Shown in pieces: positions 6,210-14,313 of a stretch of 14,313 bases of DNA. The position numbers and the translations under genes were made by a program. The notes below the pieces were generated by a model, which was not told the DNA's origin, did no database searches, and was given only the letters and a program-made list of their open reading frames with translations. The stretch comes from Oscillospiraceae bacterium. GTDB taxonomy: Bacteria > Bacillota > Clostridia > Oscillospirales > Oscillospiraceae. Every line of letters starts with the position of its first letter. Positions within the stretch are counted from its first letter, which is position 1. The stretch lies in contig JAGAMQ010000166.1 of assembly GCA_017624645.1 (NCBI GenBank), positions 1-14,313 on the forward strand, given 5' to 3'.

Positions 6210-7244
6210 ATGACGACCGGCAAAATTCTTACGATCCTGGGTGGAGTACTGGTGCTGTGGCTGGGCATACAGTATCTGCTTCCCTTTTTTCTTCCCTTTC
6301 TTCTGGGAGGACTTGTGGCGTTGGCAGCAGAACCGCTGGTACGCCTTGGCAGCCGCCGGTTAGGACGGTCATGGGCGGCAGGGCTGGGGGTCACCGTGAC
6401 TATGGCGCTGCTTTTAGGGCTTCTGAGCCTGTTGGGTGCCGTTGCGGTAAAGGAGCTGGGCAGACTGGCAAATGCCATGCCGGATTTGGAGGACACCACA
6501 CGCCAGGGTCTTTCGGTCCTGGAAGACTGGCTGGTGGGACTGGCGGAGCAGACCCCGGAGGGGATCCGTCCCCTGCTGACCCGGACGGTGCTCCACAGCT
6601 TTGACGGAGGCAACGCCCTGGTGGAACAGGCCGCAAACCGGATTCCCAAGGCACTGGGCACTGTGCTTAGCTGGGTCCCGGACGGTGCCTTGGGCCTTGG
6701 TGTCGGGATCCTGTCTGCATTTTTGATCTCCGCACGGCTTCCGGGGCTGCGGCAGGGGATCCTTTCCTGTGTTCCCGCCCCGGCCCGGGACCGTGTGGTA
6801 CCGGTGCTGGGACAGATAAAACACGCGGTCATGGGGTGGCTCCGGGCACAGGGAAAGCTGATGCTTGTGACGTGGGCGGTGGTCAGTCTGGGGCTGTTGC
6901 TGCTGGGTATTCCCTATGGGATTTTGTGGGCAGCGCTGATCGCGGCAGTGGATGCAGTGCCTATGCTGGGCACGGGAATGGTGCTGCTGCCCTGGGGACT
7001 CATTTGTCTTTTGCAGGGACAGCAACTTCGTGCCTTGGGTCTTTGCCTGCTTTTTGCCGCCGCCACATTGACCCGCACCGTGCTGGAGCCACGGTTGGTG
7101 GGCAGGCAGCTGGGTCTGGATCCTCTAACCACCCTCCTTGCCCTGTATGCCGGTTACCGGCTTTGGGGATTTTTGGGTCTGCTGGCAGCACCCATGGTGG
7201 CTGCCGTGGGAAAAAGCCTCCTGTCCTCCCGGGAAAAAGAATAA
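6210..7244 (+). CDS. ytvI: AI-2E family transporter, sporulation integral membrane protein YtvI-like
   Basis: 344-aa polytopic membrane protein of the AI-2E/PerM family. It has hydrophobic segments at about 7-43 and 54-80, a soluble middle part, and further segments near 158-178, 213-240 and 245-340. The C-terminal signatures AVDAVPMLGTGMVLLPW, EPRLVGRQLGLDPLTTLLAL and YRLWGFLGLLAAP match the sporulation protein YtvI subgroup. The transported substrate is unknown and the role in sporulation is poorly defined. ATG 6210 is preceded by AAGGAG at 7 nt. The neighbouring spoIIE supports a sporulation link, but another AI-2E-family exporter cannot be excluded. No strong terminator is seen before the recJ promoter. 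Confidence 0.83.
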   Translation: MTTGKILTILGGVLVLWLGIQYLLPFFLPFLLGGLVALAAEPLVRLGSRRLGRSWAAGLGVTVTMALLLGLLSLLGAVAVKELGRLANAMPDLEDTTRQGLSVLEDWLVGLAEQTPEGIRPLLTRTVLHSFDGGNALVEQAANRIPKALGTVLSWVPDGALGLGVGILSAFLISARLPGLRQGILSCVPAPARDRVVPVLGQIKHAVMGWLRAQGKLMLVTWAVVSLGLLLLGIPYGILWAALIAAVDAVPMLGTGMVLLPWGLICLLQGQQLRALGLCLLFAAATLTRTVLEPRLVGRQLGLDPLTTLLALYAGYRLWGFLGLLAAPMVAAVGKSLLSSREKE

Positions 7245-7270
7245 TTTCCTGGGTTTTTTCCAAGTTCCTA

Positions 7271-7299
7271 TTGTGTATTTCCTGCTTTTTTGTTATAAT
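7271..7299 (+). promoter_or_regulatory. Promoter of the recJ–rel–dtd–MBL–hemZ operon
   Basis: TTGTGT (7271-7276), 17-bp T-rich spacer, perfect TATAAT (7294-7299). The predicted start near 7306 leaves only about 16 nt before the recJ ATG. No other convincing promoter is seen before the downstream genes. Confidence 0.75.
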
Positions 7300-7321
7300 A
7301 AGAGGAAAATGATACAATTGG

Positions 7322-9376
7322 ATGTGTTATACCTTGAAATACGGAATTTGGAATGTAACAGAACCTGCCCCGGATGCAGTAAACGCGCTGGTCAGCAGCG
7401 GCTATGCCCCTCTGACCGCCATGGTCCTTGCCGCCCGGGGAAAGGCAACACCCCGAGAGGCAGATGCGTATCTGTGCTGCGATCAGACCCTCATTGACCC
7501 CTTCCGGATGCGGCAGATGGACCTTGCCGCAGGACGCGTGGCCCTTGCCATCGACCGGGGGGAAAAGATCGCCGTCTTCGGCGACTACGATGTGGACGGC
7601 ATTACCGCCACCTGCCTGCTGACGGACTTTCTGCGCAGCTACGGTGCGGACTGCGTCCCCTACATACCCGGACGGCTGGAGGAGGGCTACGGCCTGAACC
7701 CCATCGCCATCCGTCAGCTCCACCGGAAGGGTGTCAAGCTCATCGTCACGGTGGACTGCGGCATCACCGCTGTGGAGGAAGCCAAGCTCTGTAAGGAGCT
7801 GGGCATCGATCTGGTGATCACCGACCACCACGAATGTAAAGAGCAGCTGCCGGAGGCCATTGCTGTGGTGGACCCCCACCGCAGCGACAGCAGCTACCCC
7901 CACAAGGATCTTTCCGGTGTAGGCGTGGCATTTAAGCTGGCGGCGGCACTGTCTGCCAGTCAGGAGCAGGTGCTGGAACGGTACGCCGACATGCTGTGCC
8001 TTGGCACCGTGGCAGATGTCATGCCGTTGCAGGGAGAAAACCGGGTCTTTGTGGCCCGGGGTCTGGAGCTTCTGCGCCACACCCAACGCCCCGGTCTTGC
8101 CGCTCTGATGCATCAGGCAGGCTGCGACCCGGAGCAGCTCACCGCCAACTCCGTAGGCTATACCCTTGCCCCCCGGATCAATGCCGCGGGCAGAATGGGA
8201 AAAATCGAACTGGCTGTGGAGCTGTTCCTCACTGACGATCCCCAAAAGGGCGAGGAGCTGGCAAAGGCTCTGTGCGACCTGAACCGTCAACGCCAGGCGG
8301 TGGAATCGGAAATTTACCAACAGGCCATAAGGATGCTCCCGGAGGGTGAGCTTCCCGACGCCATTGTCCTGGCGGAGGAAACCTGGCATCAGGGCGTAGT
8401 GGGCATCGTAGCCAGCCGCATTGCCGAAGAATACTGCTGCCCTACCTTCCTCATCTGTCTGGACGGGGAGCACGGCAAGGCAAGCTCCCGAAGCTATGGC
8501 GGCTTTAATCTGTTTTCTGCCCTGACCCAGCTGCAGGACCTGCTGGAAAGCTACGGCGGACACGAGCTGGCAGCAGGCTTTACCATCCACGCCAGTCAAA
8601 TCCCTGCTTTCCGGAAGGAGATTTGCCGTCTTGCCCGGGAATTCTCTGCAGAAGATGCACCCCGTACCGTTCTGGAGGCGGACTGCACCGTAAAGCCGGA
8701 GCTTCTGAGTGTGGCAAGCATTGATTCCCTTTCCCGGCTGGAGCCCTGCGGCAACAGCTGTCCCAAACCCCTTTTGGTTATGGAGGGCCTGCAGGTAGAG
8801 CGCCTGAGCCAGGTGGGTGGCGGACGACATCTGCGGCTGCGGCTGCGCTGCGGACGCTACAGTATTCCCGCCATCTTCTTCTCCACCACCTCCGAATCCG
8901 TCTCCATCTGTCAGGGAGATATGGTGGACGTGGCTTTCCACCCCCAGGTCAACGAGTTCCGGGGGGAACGGACAGTGCAGCTGAACCTGCAGGACATCCG
9001 TCCCCACTGCCAGTTCCCCTGTTCCGGGGACACCTCTGCTTACCGGGCACTGCGTCACGGGGGACTGACCCCCGCTATGGCGGCACAGCTTCTGCCGGAC
9101 AGAGCCACTCTGGCAACGGTATGGCGCTACATCAGCAGCGCCCCGGAAATTCGGGAAGCACCCATGTGCCTTTTACGCAAAATCGTCCGCTGGTCGGGCA
9201 AGCCCCTGGATCTGGGACAGCTTCTGACCTGTCTGGATATTTTTTCCGATGTGGAGCTGCTGGAGGTATCCTGGCAGCACAAGCATTTCCTTCTTCGTCC
9301 CCGGCAGCGGCAGGACAAAGCAGATCTGAACTGCAGCCGGACCATGCAGCGGCTGCACTCCGCGAAAGAGAGCTGA
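7322..9376 (+). CDS. recJ: Single-stranded-DNA-specific 5'-3' exonuclease RecJ
   Basis: RecJ degrades single-stranded DNA 5' to 3' in recombinational and mismatch repair. The 684-aa protein shows the DHH phosphoesterase motifs in order: FGDYDVDGITAT (87-97), VDCGI (144-148), TDHHE (167-171) and VDPH (183-186). The second half has INAAGRMGK (about 286-294), GIVASRIAEE (361-370) and the DHHA1 motif GGHELAAGF (412-420). An OB-like and C-terminal extension follows, longer than in E. coli RecJ (577 aa). ATG 7322 is the only canonical start after the in-frame stop at 7310. AGAGGA (7301-7306) is too far and partly outside the predicted transcript, so the ribosome binding site is weak. It is the first gene of the operon; the next gene begins 4 nt after its stop. 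Confidence 0.95.
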   Translation: MCYTLKYGIWNVTEPAPDAVNALVSSGYAPLTAMVLAARGKATPREADAYLCCDQTLIDPFRMRQMDLAAGRVALAIDRGEKIAVFGDYDVDGITATCLLTDFLRSYGADCVPYIPGRLEEGYGLNPIAIRQLHRKGVKLIVTVDCGITAVEEAKLCKELGIDLVITDHHECKEQLPEAIAVVDPHRSDSSYPHKDLSGVGVAFKLAAALSASQEQVLERYADMLCLGTVADVMPLQGENRVFVARGLELLRHTQRPGLAALMHQAGCDPEQLTANSVGYTLAPRINAAGRMGKIELAVELFLTDDPQKGEELAKALCDLNRQRQAVESEIYQQAIRMLPEGELPDAIVLAEETWHQGVVGIVASRIAEEYCCPTFLICLDGEHGKASSRSYGGFNLFSALTQLQDLLESYGGHELAAGFTIHASQIPAFRKEICRLAREFSAEDAPRTVLEADCTVKPELLSVASIDSLSRLEPCGNSCPKPLLVMEGLQVERLSQVGGGRHLRLRLRCGRYSIPAIFFSTTSESVSICQGDMVDVAFHPQVNEFRGERTVQLNLQDIRPHCQFPCSGDTSAYRALRHGGLTPAMAAQLLPDRATLATVWRYISSAPEIREAPMCLLRKIVRWSGKPLDLGQLLTCLDIFSDVELLEVSWQHKHFLLRPRQRQDKADLNCSRTMQRLHSAKES

Positions 9377-9380
9377 GACT

Positions 9381-11567
9381 ATGGAAACCTTTTCTGAGCA
9401 TTATGCTTCTTTGGAAGCGGCTTTAAATAAATACATGCCCGACACCGATCGCTCCCTCATTGACCGAGCGGTGGAATATGCCCGGGAAAAGCATAAGGAG
9501 CAAAAGCGCAAGGATGGCTCCCCCTACATCATCCACCCCCTTGCAGTGGCAGAGATCGTGGCGGAGATGGGACTGGATACCGATGCAGTGCTGGGCGCTC
9601 TGCTCCATGACTGCATCGAGGATACCGACGCCTCCTTCGACGACATTGCCCGGCAGTTCGGCACTACCACCGCAGAGCTGGTGGAGGGCGTCACCAAACT
9701 GACCCGTGCCAATTTCTCCAGCTCCGAGGAGCAGCAGATGGAGAACCTGCGGAAGATGTTCATGGCAATGTCCAAGGACATCCGGGTGGTGCTCATCAAA
9801 ATTGCCGACCGGCTGCACAATATGCGCACCATGCAGTACCAGTCCCCCGCCAAGCAGATCAGCAAGTGCCGGGAAACCATGGACATCTATGCCCCCCTTG
9901 CCCACCGGCTTGGTATGCAGAAGATGAAATGGGAGCTGGAGGATATTGCTCTGCGGTACCTGGATCCAGCAGGCTACGATGACATTATGAGCTACCTCCG
10001 GGCCCACAAGGAGCAGGACGAAGCCTTCATGCAAACCATCCAGGAGAAGATCACCCTGCGCCTGACGGACATGGGTATCCACAGCACCACCTACGGGCGG
10101 ATCAAGCATGTATACTCCATCTACCGAAAAATGGCACAGCAGGATAAACGGATGGATGAGCTGTATGACATCTACGCCTTCCGGGTAGTGGTAGATACCA
10201 TCCCCGACTGCTACAATGTGCTGGGTCATATCCATGACCTGTTCAATCTGGTGCCGGGACGGTTTAAGGACTACATCTCCACCCCCAAGCCCAACATGTA
10301 TCAGAGCCTGCATACCACGGTCATCGGCACCCAGGGCATCCCCTTTGAGGTGCAGATCCGGACCTGGCAGATGCATGAGACCGCCGAGTACGGCATCGCC
10401 GCCCACTGGAAGTATAAGCAGGGCAATGTAGGCGGTAACGAGAAGGACTTTGAGTGGGTCCGCCGCCTGCTGGAAAGCCAGCAGGATACTGACGCAGAAG
10501 ATTATGTTAACTCCCTCAAGATCGACATGTTCGACGATGAGGTGTTTGTCTTCACCCCCAAGGGCAAGATCGTCTCTCTACCTGCCGGCTCCACCCCCAT
10601 TGACTTCGCCTATGCCATCCACTCCGGCGTGGGCAACTCTCTGACGGGAGCCAAGGTAAACAACCGGATCGTCAACATCGACACTGCCCTGGAAAACGGC
10701 GACATTGTGGAGATCATCACCTCCAAGAGCGCCAAAGGCCCCAGCCGTGACTGGCTGAATATCTGCAAATCCAACCAGGCACGAACCAAGATCAAGCAGT
10801 GGTTCAAAAAGGAGCGCAGGGAAGAGAACATCACCCACGGCAAAGCAAGCTTTGAATCGGAGATGCGCCGTCTTTTGCTGCCTCTGCCCGGCTCCATGGA
10901 GGAAGCCTTGGAGCAGACCCTGCTGAGAAAACTGGCTTTTGACAGCTGGGACGATCTGTATGCCGCCATCGGCTACGGCGGTCTTACCGCCACCAAAGCC
11001 GTGGGCAGGATCCGGGACGACATTACCAAGGCGGTAAAGGCGCAGAATCAGGAAAAGGCAAATCAGAATCCTCTGCGCACCCCCGCAGAGCCTGTGAAGA
11101 AGGACCGCCATGCAGTAAACGGTGTCATCGTAGAGGATATCGACTCCTGCATGATCAAATTTGCCAAGTGCTGTACCCCGGTGCCGGGGGATGCCATTAT
11201 CGGCTTCATCACCAAGGGCTTCGGCGTGTCGATCCACCGGGTAGACTGCCCCAATACCATCGGTGCCCATGACCCCCAGCAGGCTGCCCGTTGGGTCCGG
11301 GTCCGGTGGGATCAGGTGGAGGAGCAGCCCTTCGATACCACCTTGGAACTGGACTGCATTACCCGGGACGGTCTTTTGCTGGACCTTGCCATGGTCATGA
11401 CCACCGCCCGGGTTCGGGTAAAGGAGCTTTCCGGCAAGGACCTGCCCGACGGACACAGTGTCTTTACCGTCCGCTTCGAGGTGCGCAATGTCACCGAGCT
11501 GGAGAGCATCCGAAATAAGCTTCTGAACATCCGGGATGTCCTCGGCTCCCGCAGAGGGCAAAACTAA
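9381..11567 (+). CDS. rel: Bifunctional (p)ppGpp synthetase/hydrolase, RelA/SpoT family
   Basis: Long RSH enzyme (728 aa) that makes and breaks (p)ppGpp on the ribosome in the stringent response. Order: HD hydrolase (about 28-150) with IHPLAVAEIV, LLHDCIEDTD (75-83) and KIADRLHNMRT (140-150); synthetase (about 235-345) with GRIKHVYSIY, DIYAFRVVVD and EVQIRT (323-328); TGS (about 386-447); a conserved-cysteine region (IKFAKCCTP, HRVDC, about 585-625); and a C-terminal ACT domain (about 653-725). RFKD at 294-297 is the RXKD signature of bifunctional Rel enzymes, where E. coli RelA has EFDD. The hydrolase residues are intact, so both activities are predicted. The ATG lies 4 nt after the recJ stop with a weak ribosome binding site (GAGAG), which suggests coupling to recJ. 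Confidence 0.97.
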   Translation: METFSEHYASLEAALNKYMPDTDRSLIDRAVEYAREKHKEQKRKDGSPYIIHPLAVAEIVAEMGLDTDAVLGALLHDCIEDTDASFDDIARQFGTTTAELVEGVTKLTRANFSSSEEQQMENLRKMFMAMSKDIRVVLIKIADRLHNMRTMQYQSPAKQISKCRETMDIYAPLAHRLGMQKMKWELEDIALRYLDPAGYDDIMSYLRAHKEQDEAFMQTIQEKITLRLTDMGIHSTTYGRIKHVYSIYRKMAQQDKRMDELYDIYAFRVVVDTIPDCYNVLGHIHDLFNLVPGRFKDYISTPKPNMYQSLHTTVIGTQGIPFEVQIRTWQMHETAEYGIAAHWKYKQGNVGGNEKDFEWVRRLLESQQDTDAEDYVNSLKIDMFDDEVFVFTPKGKIVSLPAGSTPIDFAYAIHSGVGNSLTGAKVNNRIVNIDTALENGDIVEIITSKSAKGPSRDWLNICKSNQARTKIKQWFKKERREENITHGKASFESEMRRLLLPLPGSMEEALEQTLLRKLAFDSWDDLYAAIGYGGLTATKAVGRIRDDITKAVKAQNQEKANQNPLRTPAEPVKKDRHAVNGVIVEDIDSCMIKFAKCCTPVPGDAIIGFITKGFGVSIHRVDCPNTIGAHDPQQAARWVRVRWDQVEEQPFDTTLELDCITRDGLLLDLAMVMTTARVRVKELSGKDLPDGHSVFTVRFEVRNVTELESIRNKLLNIRDVLGSRRGQN

Positions 11568-11584
11568 AAGGAGATTCGACCACT

Positions 11585-12052
11585 ATGCGTGCTGTTTTAA
11601 CAAGAGTCCGCTCCGCCTCGGTTACCATCGACGGAGAAGTCACCGGACAGATCTCCCGGGGCTTCCTCATTCTGCTGGGCGTCGGCCCGGAGGATACCGA
11701 AGAGCACTGCCGCTACCTTGCGGAAAAGGCTTTGGGTCTCAGGGTCTTTGAGGACGAAAACGAAAAAATGAATTTAAGTCTTTCCGACGTAGGCGGACAG
11801 GTGCTGGTGGTCAGCCAGTTCACCCTGTACGGCAACTGCCGGAAAGGACGGCGGCCCAGCTTTGCCGGCGCTGCCAATCCGGAGCTGGGTAACCGGCTGT
11901 ATGAACAATTCCTCACCGAGTGTGAAAAGCTGGGCTTCCCGCCCCAACACGGCCGCTTCGGTGCGGATATGCAGGTGGAATCCATCAACGACGGTCCCGT
12001 GACTTTGATCCTGGACACCGCCCAGCTGATGGACGCCCCCCGCCGCGGCTAA
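11585..12052 (+). CDS. dtd: D-aminoacyl-tRNA deacylase
   Basis: Dtd hydrolyses D-aminoacyl-tRNAs (and glycyl-tRNA(Ala)) to protect translation fidelity in the cytosol. The 155-aa protein has about the usual family length (~145-150). It opens with MRAVLTRVRSASVTIDGE and contains the catalytic SQFTLYGN (77-84) and the cross-subunit Gly-Pro motif NDGPVT (135-140). AAGGAG lies about 11 nt upstream of ATG 11585, and the gene starts 17 nt after rel. The rel–dtd adjacency is common in Firmicutes. Confidence 0.97.
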   Translation: MRAVLTRVRSASVTIDGEVTGQISRGFLILLGVGPEDTEEHCRYLAEKALGLRVFEDENEKMNLSLSDVGGQVLVVSQFTLYGNCRKGRRPSFAGAANPELGNRLYEQFLTECEKLGFPPQHGRFGADMQVESINDGPVTLILDTAQLMDAPRRG

Positions 12053-12054
12053 CT

Positions 12055-12082
12055 TTTTCACTATTTACTATTCACTTTTCAC
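12055..12082 (+). repeat. Heptamer tandem repeat, consensus TWTTCAC
   Basis: Four consecutive 7-bp units in the dtd–MBL gap: TTTTCAC, TATTTAC, TATTCAC, TTTTCAC. It starts 2 nt after the dtd stop, and the AGAGGT ribosome binding site of the next gene follows downstream. It is AT-rich in an otherwise GC-rich operon. Confidence 0.7.
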
Positions 12083-12108
12083 TCGTTCATTGCATAGAGG
12101 TAATTACC

Positions 12109-12705
12109 ATGAAAATTTTTACCATTCCCGGCGGCTCCCTTTATACCAACTGCTACATGGTGTGGCAGGAGGAGGGCAATAAGTGCATCCTCATTGACCC
12201 CGGCTTTGACGCCGAGCAGATCCTTGAGCAGGTCCGATCCCGGGGAAAAGAGGTGGAGGCCGTCCTGCTGACCCACGGTCACTTTGACCACGTGGGCGGT
12301 GTCAAGGACATTGCCGCCGAAACCGGCTGTAAGGTCTATATCCACAAGGCAGATCTGGCGCTGCCCAACCGGCTGACACTGGGCACCGTCCCCTGCACCC
12401 ACCACTATGAGGACGGGGACACTCTTGTTCTGGCAGGGCTGACCCTCAAGGTACTGCACACCCCGGGACATACCCCCGGCGGCGTGTGTCTGCTGTGCGA
12501 AAACGCCATGTTCTCCGGGGACACCTTGTTCGCCGGCACCTGCGGCCGTACCGACCTGCCCGGCAGCGACCACCGTAAAATGTGGGATTCCCTTGCCCGG
12601 CTTGCCGCCTTGGAAGAAGACTATCTGGTGCTGCCCGGCCACGGAGAAAGCTCTACCCTTTCCGTGGAAAAGCGCAGCAACCCCTACCTGCAGGTAAGAC
12701 AATGA
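12109..12705 (+). CDS. MBL-fold metallo-hydrolase (glyoxalase II-like)
   Basis: A 198-aa metallo-beta-lactamase-fold hydrolase. All metal ligands of the glyoxalase-II type are present: HGHFDH (H56, H58, D60, H61), H121 in TPGHTPGG, D138 in SGDTLF and H178 in LPGHGESS. It is compact and lacks the C-terminal helical domain of classical glyoxalase II, like YqgX-type proteins. The substrate is unknown; hydrolysis of a thioester is the usual guess. AGAGG lies about 8 nt before ATG 12109. The stop overlaps the hemZ start by 4 nt (ATGA), so translation is coupled. Its place between dtd and hemZ is a recurrent clostridial arrangement. Confidence 0.92.
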   Translation: MKIFTIPGGSLYTNCYMVWQEEGNKCILIDPGFDAEQILEQVRSRGKEVEAVLLTHGHFDHVGGVKDIAAETGCKVYIHKADLALPNRLTLGTVPCTHHYEDGDTLVLAGLTLKVLHTPGHTPGGVCLLCENAMFSGDTLFAGTCGRTDLPGSDHRKMWDSLARLAALEEDYLVLPGHGESSTLSVEKRSNPYLQVRQ

Positions 12706-14129
12706 AGCTGACACTATTGGGTCATGAGGAATTATACGCCATCGAGCAGCTGCAGATGGCGTTGTTTCCTGCCGCCACCATTGCGGATCAGGGACAGGCA
12801 GTTTCCCGGCTGTACCGGGGGGATAAATGGCTCACCGCCGTGACCACCATAGAGCTGGAGGGCAAAACCACCCGGGGGGTCAAGCGGCTGGCAGCGGACA
12901 AAGAAACCGTTTCCGCCCGGCGCAAATGCCTGCAGCAAAGCTACTATTTGGCGGCACTTCCCCATATGGCACAGCCCAGTCAGTGGGGGGCTCTTTCCGG
13001 AGTCCGCCCCACCAAGCTGACCACCCGGCACCTTCTTTCCGGCGGCGCTGCCGCTTCCGCCCGGAAAATGATGGAAAGGGAATATTTTGTCACACCGGAG
13101 CGGGCCGCTCTGGCAGCCGCCTGCTCCGAAGCAACGGTAGCTGCCATGGAACATTTGCAGCCGCACCATGTGTCCTTGTACATTGGCATCCCCTTCTGCC
13201 CCACCCGCTGTGCCTACTGCAGCTTTGTCAGCCGCACCGTGGGCAAACGCACCGAGCTTTTGGAGCCGTATCTGCAGGCGCTGGAGCAGGAGCTGACCCT
13301 TACGGGAAAGCTACTGGAAAGTTCCGGGCGGAAGGTTCGTAGCCTGTATATAGGAGGCGGCACTCCCACCACCCTGTCCAAAGAACAGATAACATGGCTG
13401 ATCCAACGCATCCGCAGCCATATTGACCTTTCCCAATGTCTGGAATTCACCGTGGAAGGCGGCAGGCCCGACACTTTGGACGCAGAAAAACTCTCCGCCA
13501 TCCGTCAAGCCGGTGCGGACCGAATGAGCATTAACCCCCAAACCATGCAAGACCCGGTGCTCCGTGCCTGCGGTCGGCCCCACAAGGCAGAAGATGTGCT
13601 GCGCAGCTACCAAGAAGCGGTGGATGCAGGCTTTGATGCCATCAATATGGATCTCATCGCCGGTCTGCCCGGGGATGATTATGCGGGTTTTTGCAGCAGT
13701 CTGGACCGGGTAGCCGCCCTGTCCCCTGCCAACATTACCGTACATACCCTGGCGCTGAAAAAAGGCGCGGACCTTTTTGAGCAAAAGGTCACCCTCCCCA
13801 CTGCAGAAGAGGTGGCACGAATGGTGGCATACGCCAACGGGGAGCTTTCCCGGCTGGGTTATGTGCCCTACTACCTGTACCGGCAGAAATATATGTCCGG
13901 CAGCTTTGAAAATGTGGGCTGGTGCAAGCCCGGCACAGCGTGCCTTTACAACATCTACATGATGGAGGAGGTCCATACCGTCGTGTCTCTGGGCGGCGGC
14001 GGTATGAACAAGGTGAACCTGCCCGACGGCAGGCTCCAAAGATTCCACAACCCCAAATTCCCGGAGGAATATATCCGGCAACTGGGCAGCGTCCTGGAGC
14101 AAAAAAAAGAACTGTTCAAGCTCCTGTAA
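12702..14129 (+). CDS. hemZ: Radical SAM protein HemZ (coproporphyrinogen dehydrogenase-like)
   Basis: 475-aa radical-SAM protein of the HemN superfamily, HemZ branch. An N-terminal HemZ-specific part (about 1-155, with GALSGVRPTKL) is followed by the 4Fe-4S/SAM motif C166-PTR-C170-AY-C173. Then come GGGTP (218-222), TVEGGRPDTL (250-259), MSINPQTM (275-282) and NMDLIAGLPGD (315-325), and a C-terminal HemZ signature (YYLYRQKYMSG, ENVGW, YNIYMMEEVHTVVSLGGG). HemZ is annotated as oxygen-independent coproporphyrinogen III dehydrogenase, but many anaerobes without other heme genes carry it, so its reaction here is uncertain. ATG 12702 overlaps the MBL stop (ATGA). A longer reading from 12582 would overlap the MBL coding region by 124 nt and is not HemZ-like. 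The TAA stop coincides with the first bases of a repeat element. Confidence 0.94.
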   Translation: MKLTLLGHEELYAIEQLQMALFPAATIADQGQAVSRLYRGDKWLTAVTTIELEGKTTRGVKRLAADKETVSARRKCLQQSYYLAALPHMAQPSQWGALSGVRPTKLTTRHLLSGGAAASARKMMEREYFVTPERAALAAACSEATVAAMEHLQPHHVSLYIGIPFCPTRCAYCSFVSRTVGKRTELLEPYLQALEQELTLTGKLLESSGRKVRSLYIGGGTPTTLSKEQITWLIQRIRSHIDLSQCLEFTVEGGRPDTLDAEKLSAIRQAGADRMSINPQTMQDPVLRACGRPHKAEDVLRSYQEAVDAGFDAINMDLIAGLPGDDYAGFCSSLDRVAALSPANITVHTLALKKGADLFEQKVTLPTAEEVARMVAYANGELSRLGYVPYYLYRQKYMSGSFENVGWCKPGTACLYNIYMMEEVHTVVSLGGGGMNKVNLPDGRLQRFHNPKFPEEYIRQLGSVLEQKKELFKLL

Positions 14130-14313
14130 ATTCCAATTTATCGAGCAGTTTGGTTTGCGGTATGCACCCTTGCCCCCCGGGCTTGCGAGGGGGTGGATCG
14201 CTGTAAGGCGAGCCGGGGGGAGCTTTGTGCCGCAACGACTCCCCCAGCTTCGCTACGCTCAGCAGCCCCCTCATAAATGCGGGGACCAAGATGGGGATGC
14301 ACTGTCTGCGACA
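14127..14313 (+). repeat. MITE-like palindromic repeat element, copy 2 (cut by window end)
   Basis: It begins TAAATTCCAATTTATCG at the hemZ stop codon and runs to the window edge, covering about 187 of 208 nt. It is about 96% identical to the minus-strand reading of copy 1 (755-966), so the two copies are inverted relative to each other. The window ends inside the 8-bp stem-loop near the far end of the element. A G-run is 5 bases here against 6 in copy 1, which shifts any reading frame, so I treat it as non-coding. The C-run/G-run hairpins just after hemZ could affect the 3' end of the transcript. Confidence 0.8.

Noticed and set aside
7228..7260. A possible terminator (GGAAAA/TTTTCC) after the ytvI-like gene.
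   Set aside because: The stem is short and AT-rich with a long loop; it is too weak to call.
7268..9058. A 596-codon frame antisense to recJ.
   Set aside because: It is a high-GC shadow of recJ with no family motifs and no start signal; recJ has all catalytic motifs on the other strand.
9423..11561. Two 327-codon minus-strand frames opposite rel.
   Set aside because: They are low-complexity, Gly/His/Leu-rich shadows of rel codons, with no ribosome binding site or recognisable domain.
12582..12701. A 40-residue N-terminal extension of HemZ.
   Set aside because: It lies entirely inside the MBL hydrolase gene in another frame; ATG 12702 gives a family-like N-terminus and the ATGA overlap.

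Overview
The window looks like a chromosomal, moderately high-GC segment of a spore-forming (or recently spore-forming) member of the Clostridia, most likely Oscillospiraceae/Ruminococcaceae. The reasons are SpoIIE and a YtvI-like protein, a Rel–Dtd–MBL–HemZ gene string typical of Clostridia, an UPF0735/PheB protein, strong GGAGG ribosome binding sites and an attenuated infC leader. The taxon is an inference from gene content and not a database result. Almost everything here is core housekeeping or sporulation sequence. I found no phage, CRISPR, toxin or defence module.

Left part, minus strand: infC (IF3) at the left edge starts on a rare AUC codon. It has a clear sigma-A promoter and a leader of about 150 nt with an intrinsic terminator/antiterminator arrangement. 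A compact ~210-bp repeat element sits directly upstream of that promoter. It is followed by a minus-strand operon reading CYTH-domain protein, DEDDh exonuclease, PLP aminotransferase, driven by a TATAAT promoter near 3480.

Centre: divergent from that operon is spoIIE (plus strand). Its upstream region carries a Spo0A-box-like sequence over a TTGACA -35 with a 21-bp spacer, and a strong terminator follows the gene. pheB (ACT-domain regulator, minus) and a ytvI-like membrane protein (plus) are divergent.

Right part, plus strand: one probable operon of recJ, rel (bifunctional RelA/SpoT), dtd, an MBL-fold hydrolase and hemZ. It combines DNA repair, (p)ppGpp metabolism, translation quality control, a glyoxalase-II-like hydrolase and a radical-SAM HemZ. 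The genes are tightly spaced, with a 7-bp tandem repeat in the one larger gap. It ends at a second copy of the ~210-bp element, in inverted orientation to the first, which begins exactly at the hemZ stop codon and runs off the window.

The least explained feature is this repeat element: about 96% identity between copies, imperfect terminal inverted repeats, GC-rich hairpins and no conserved reading frame. The two copies bracket about 13.2 kb as inverted repeats.
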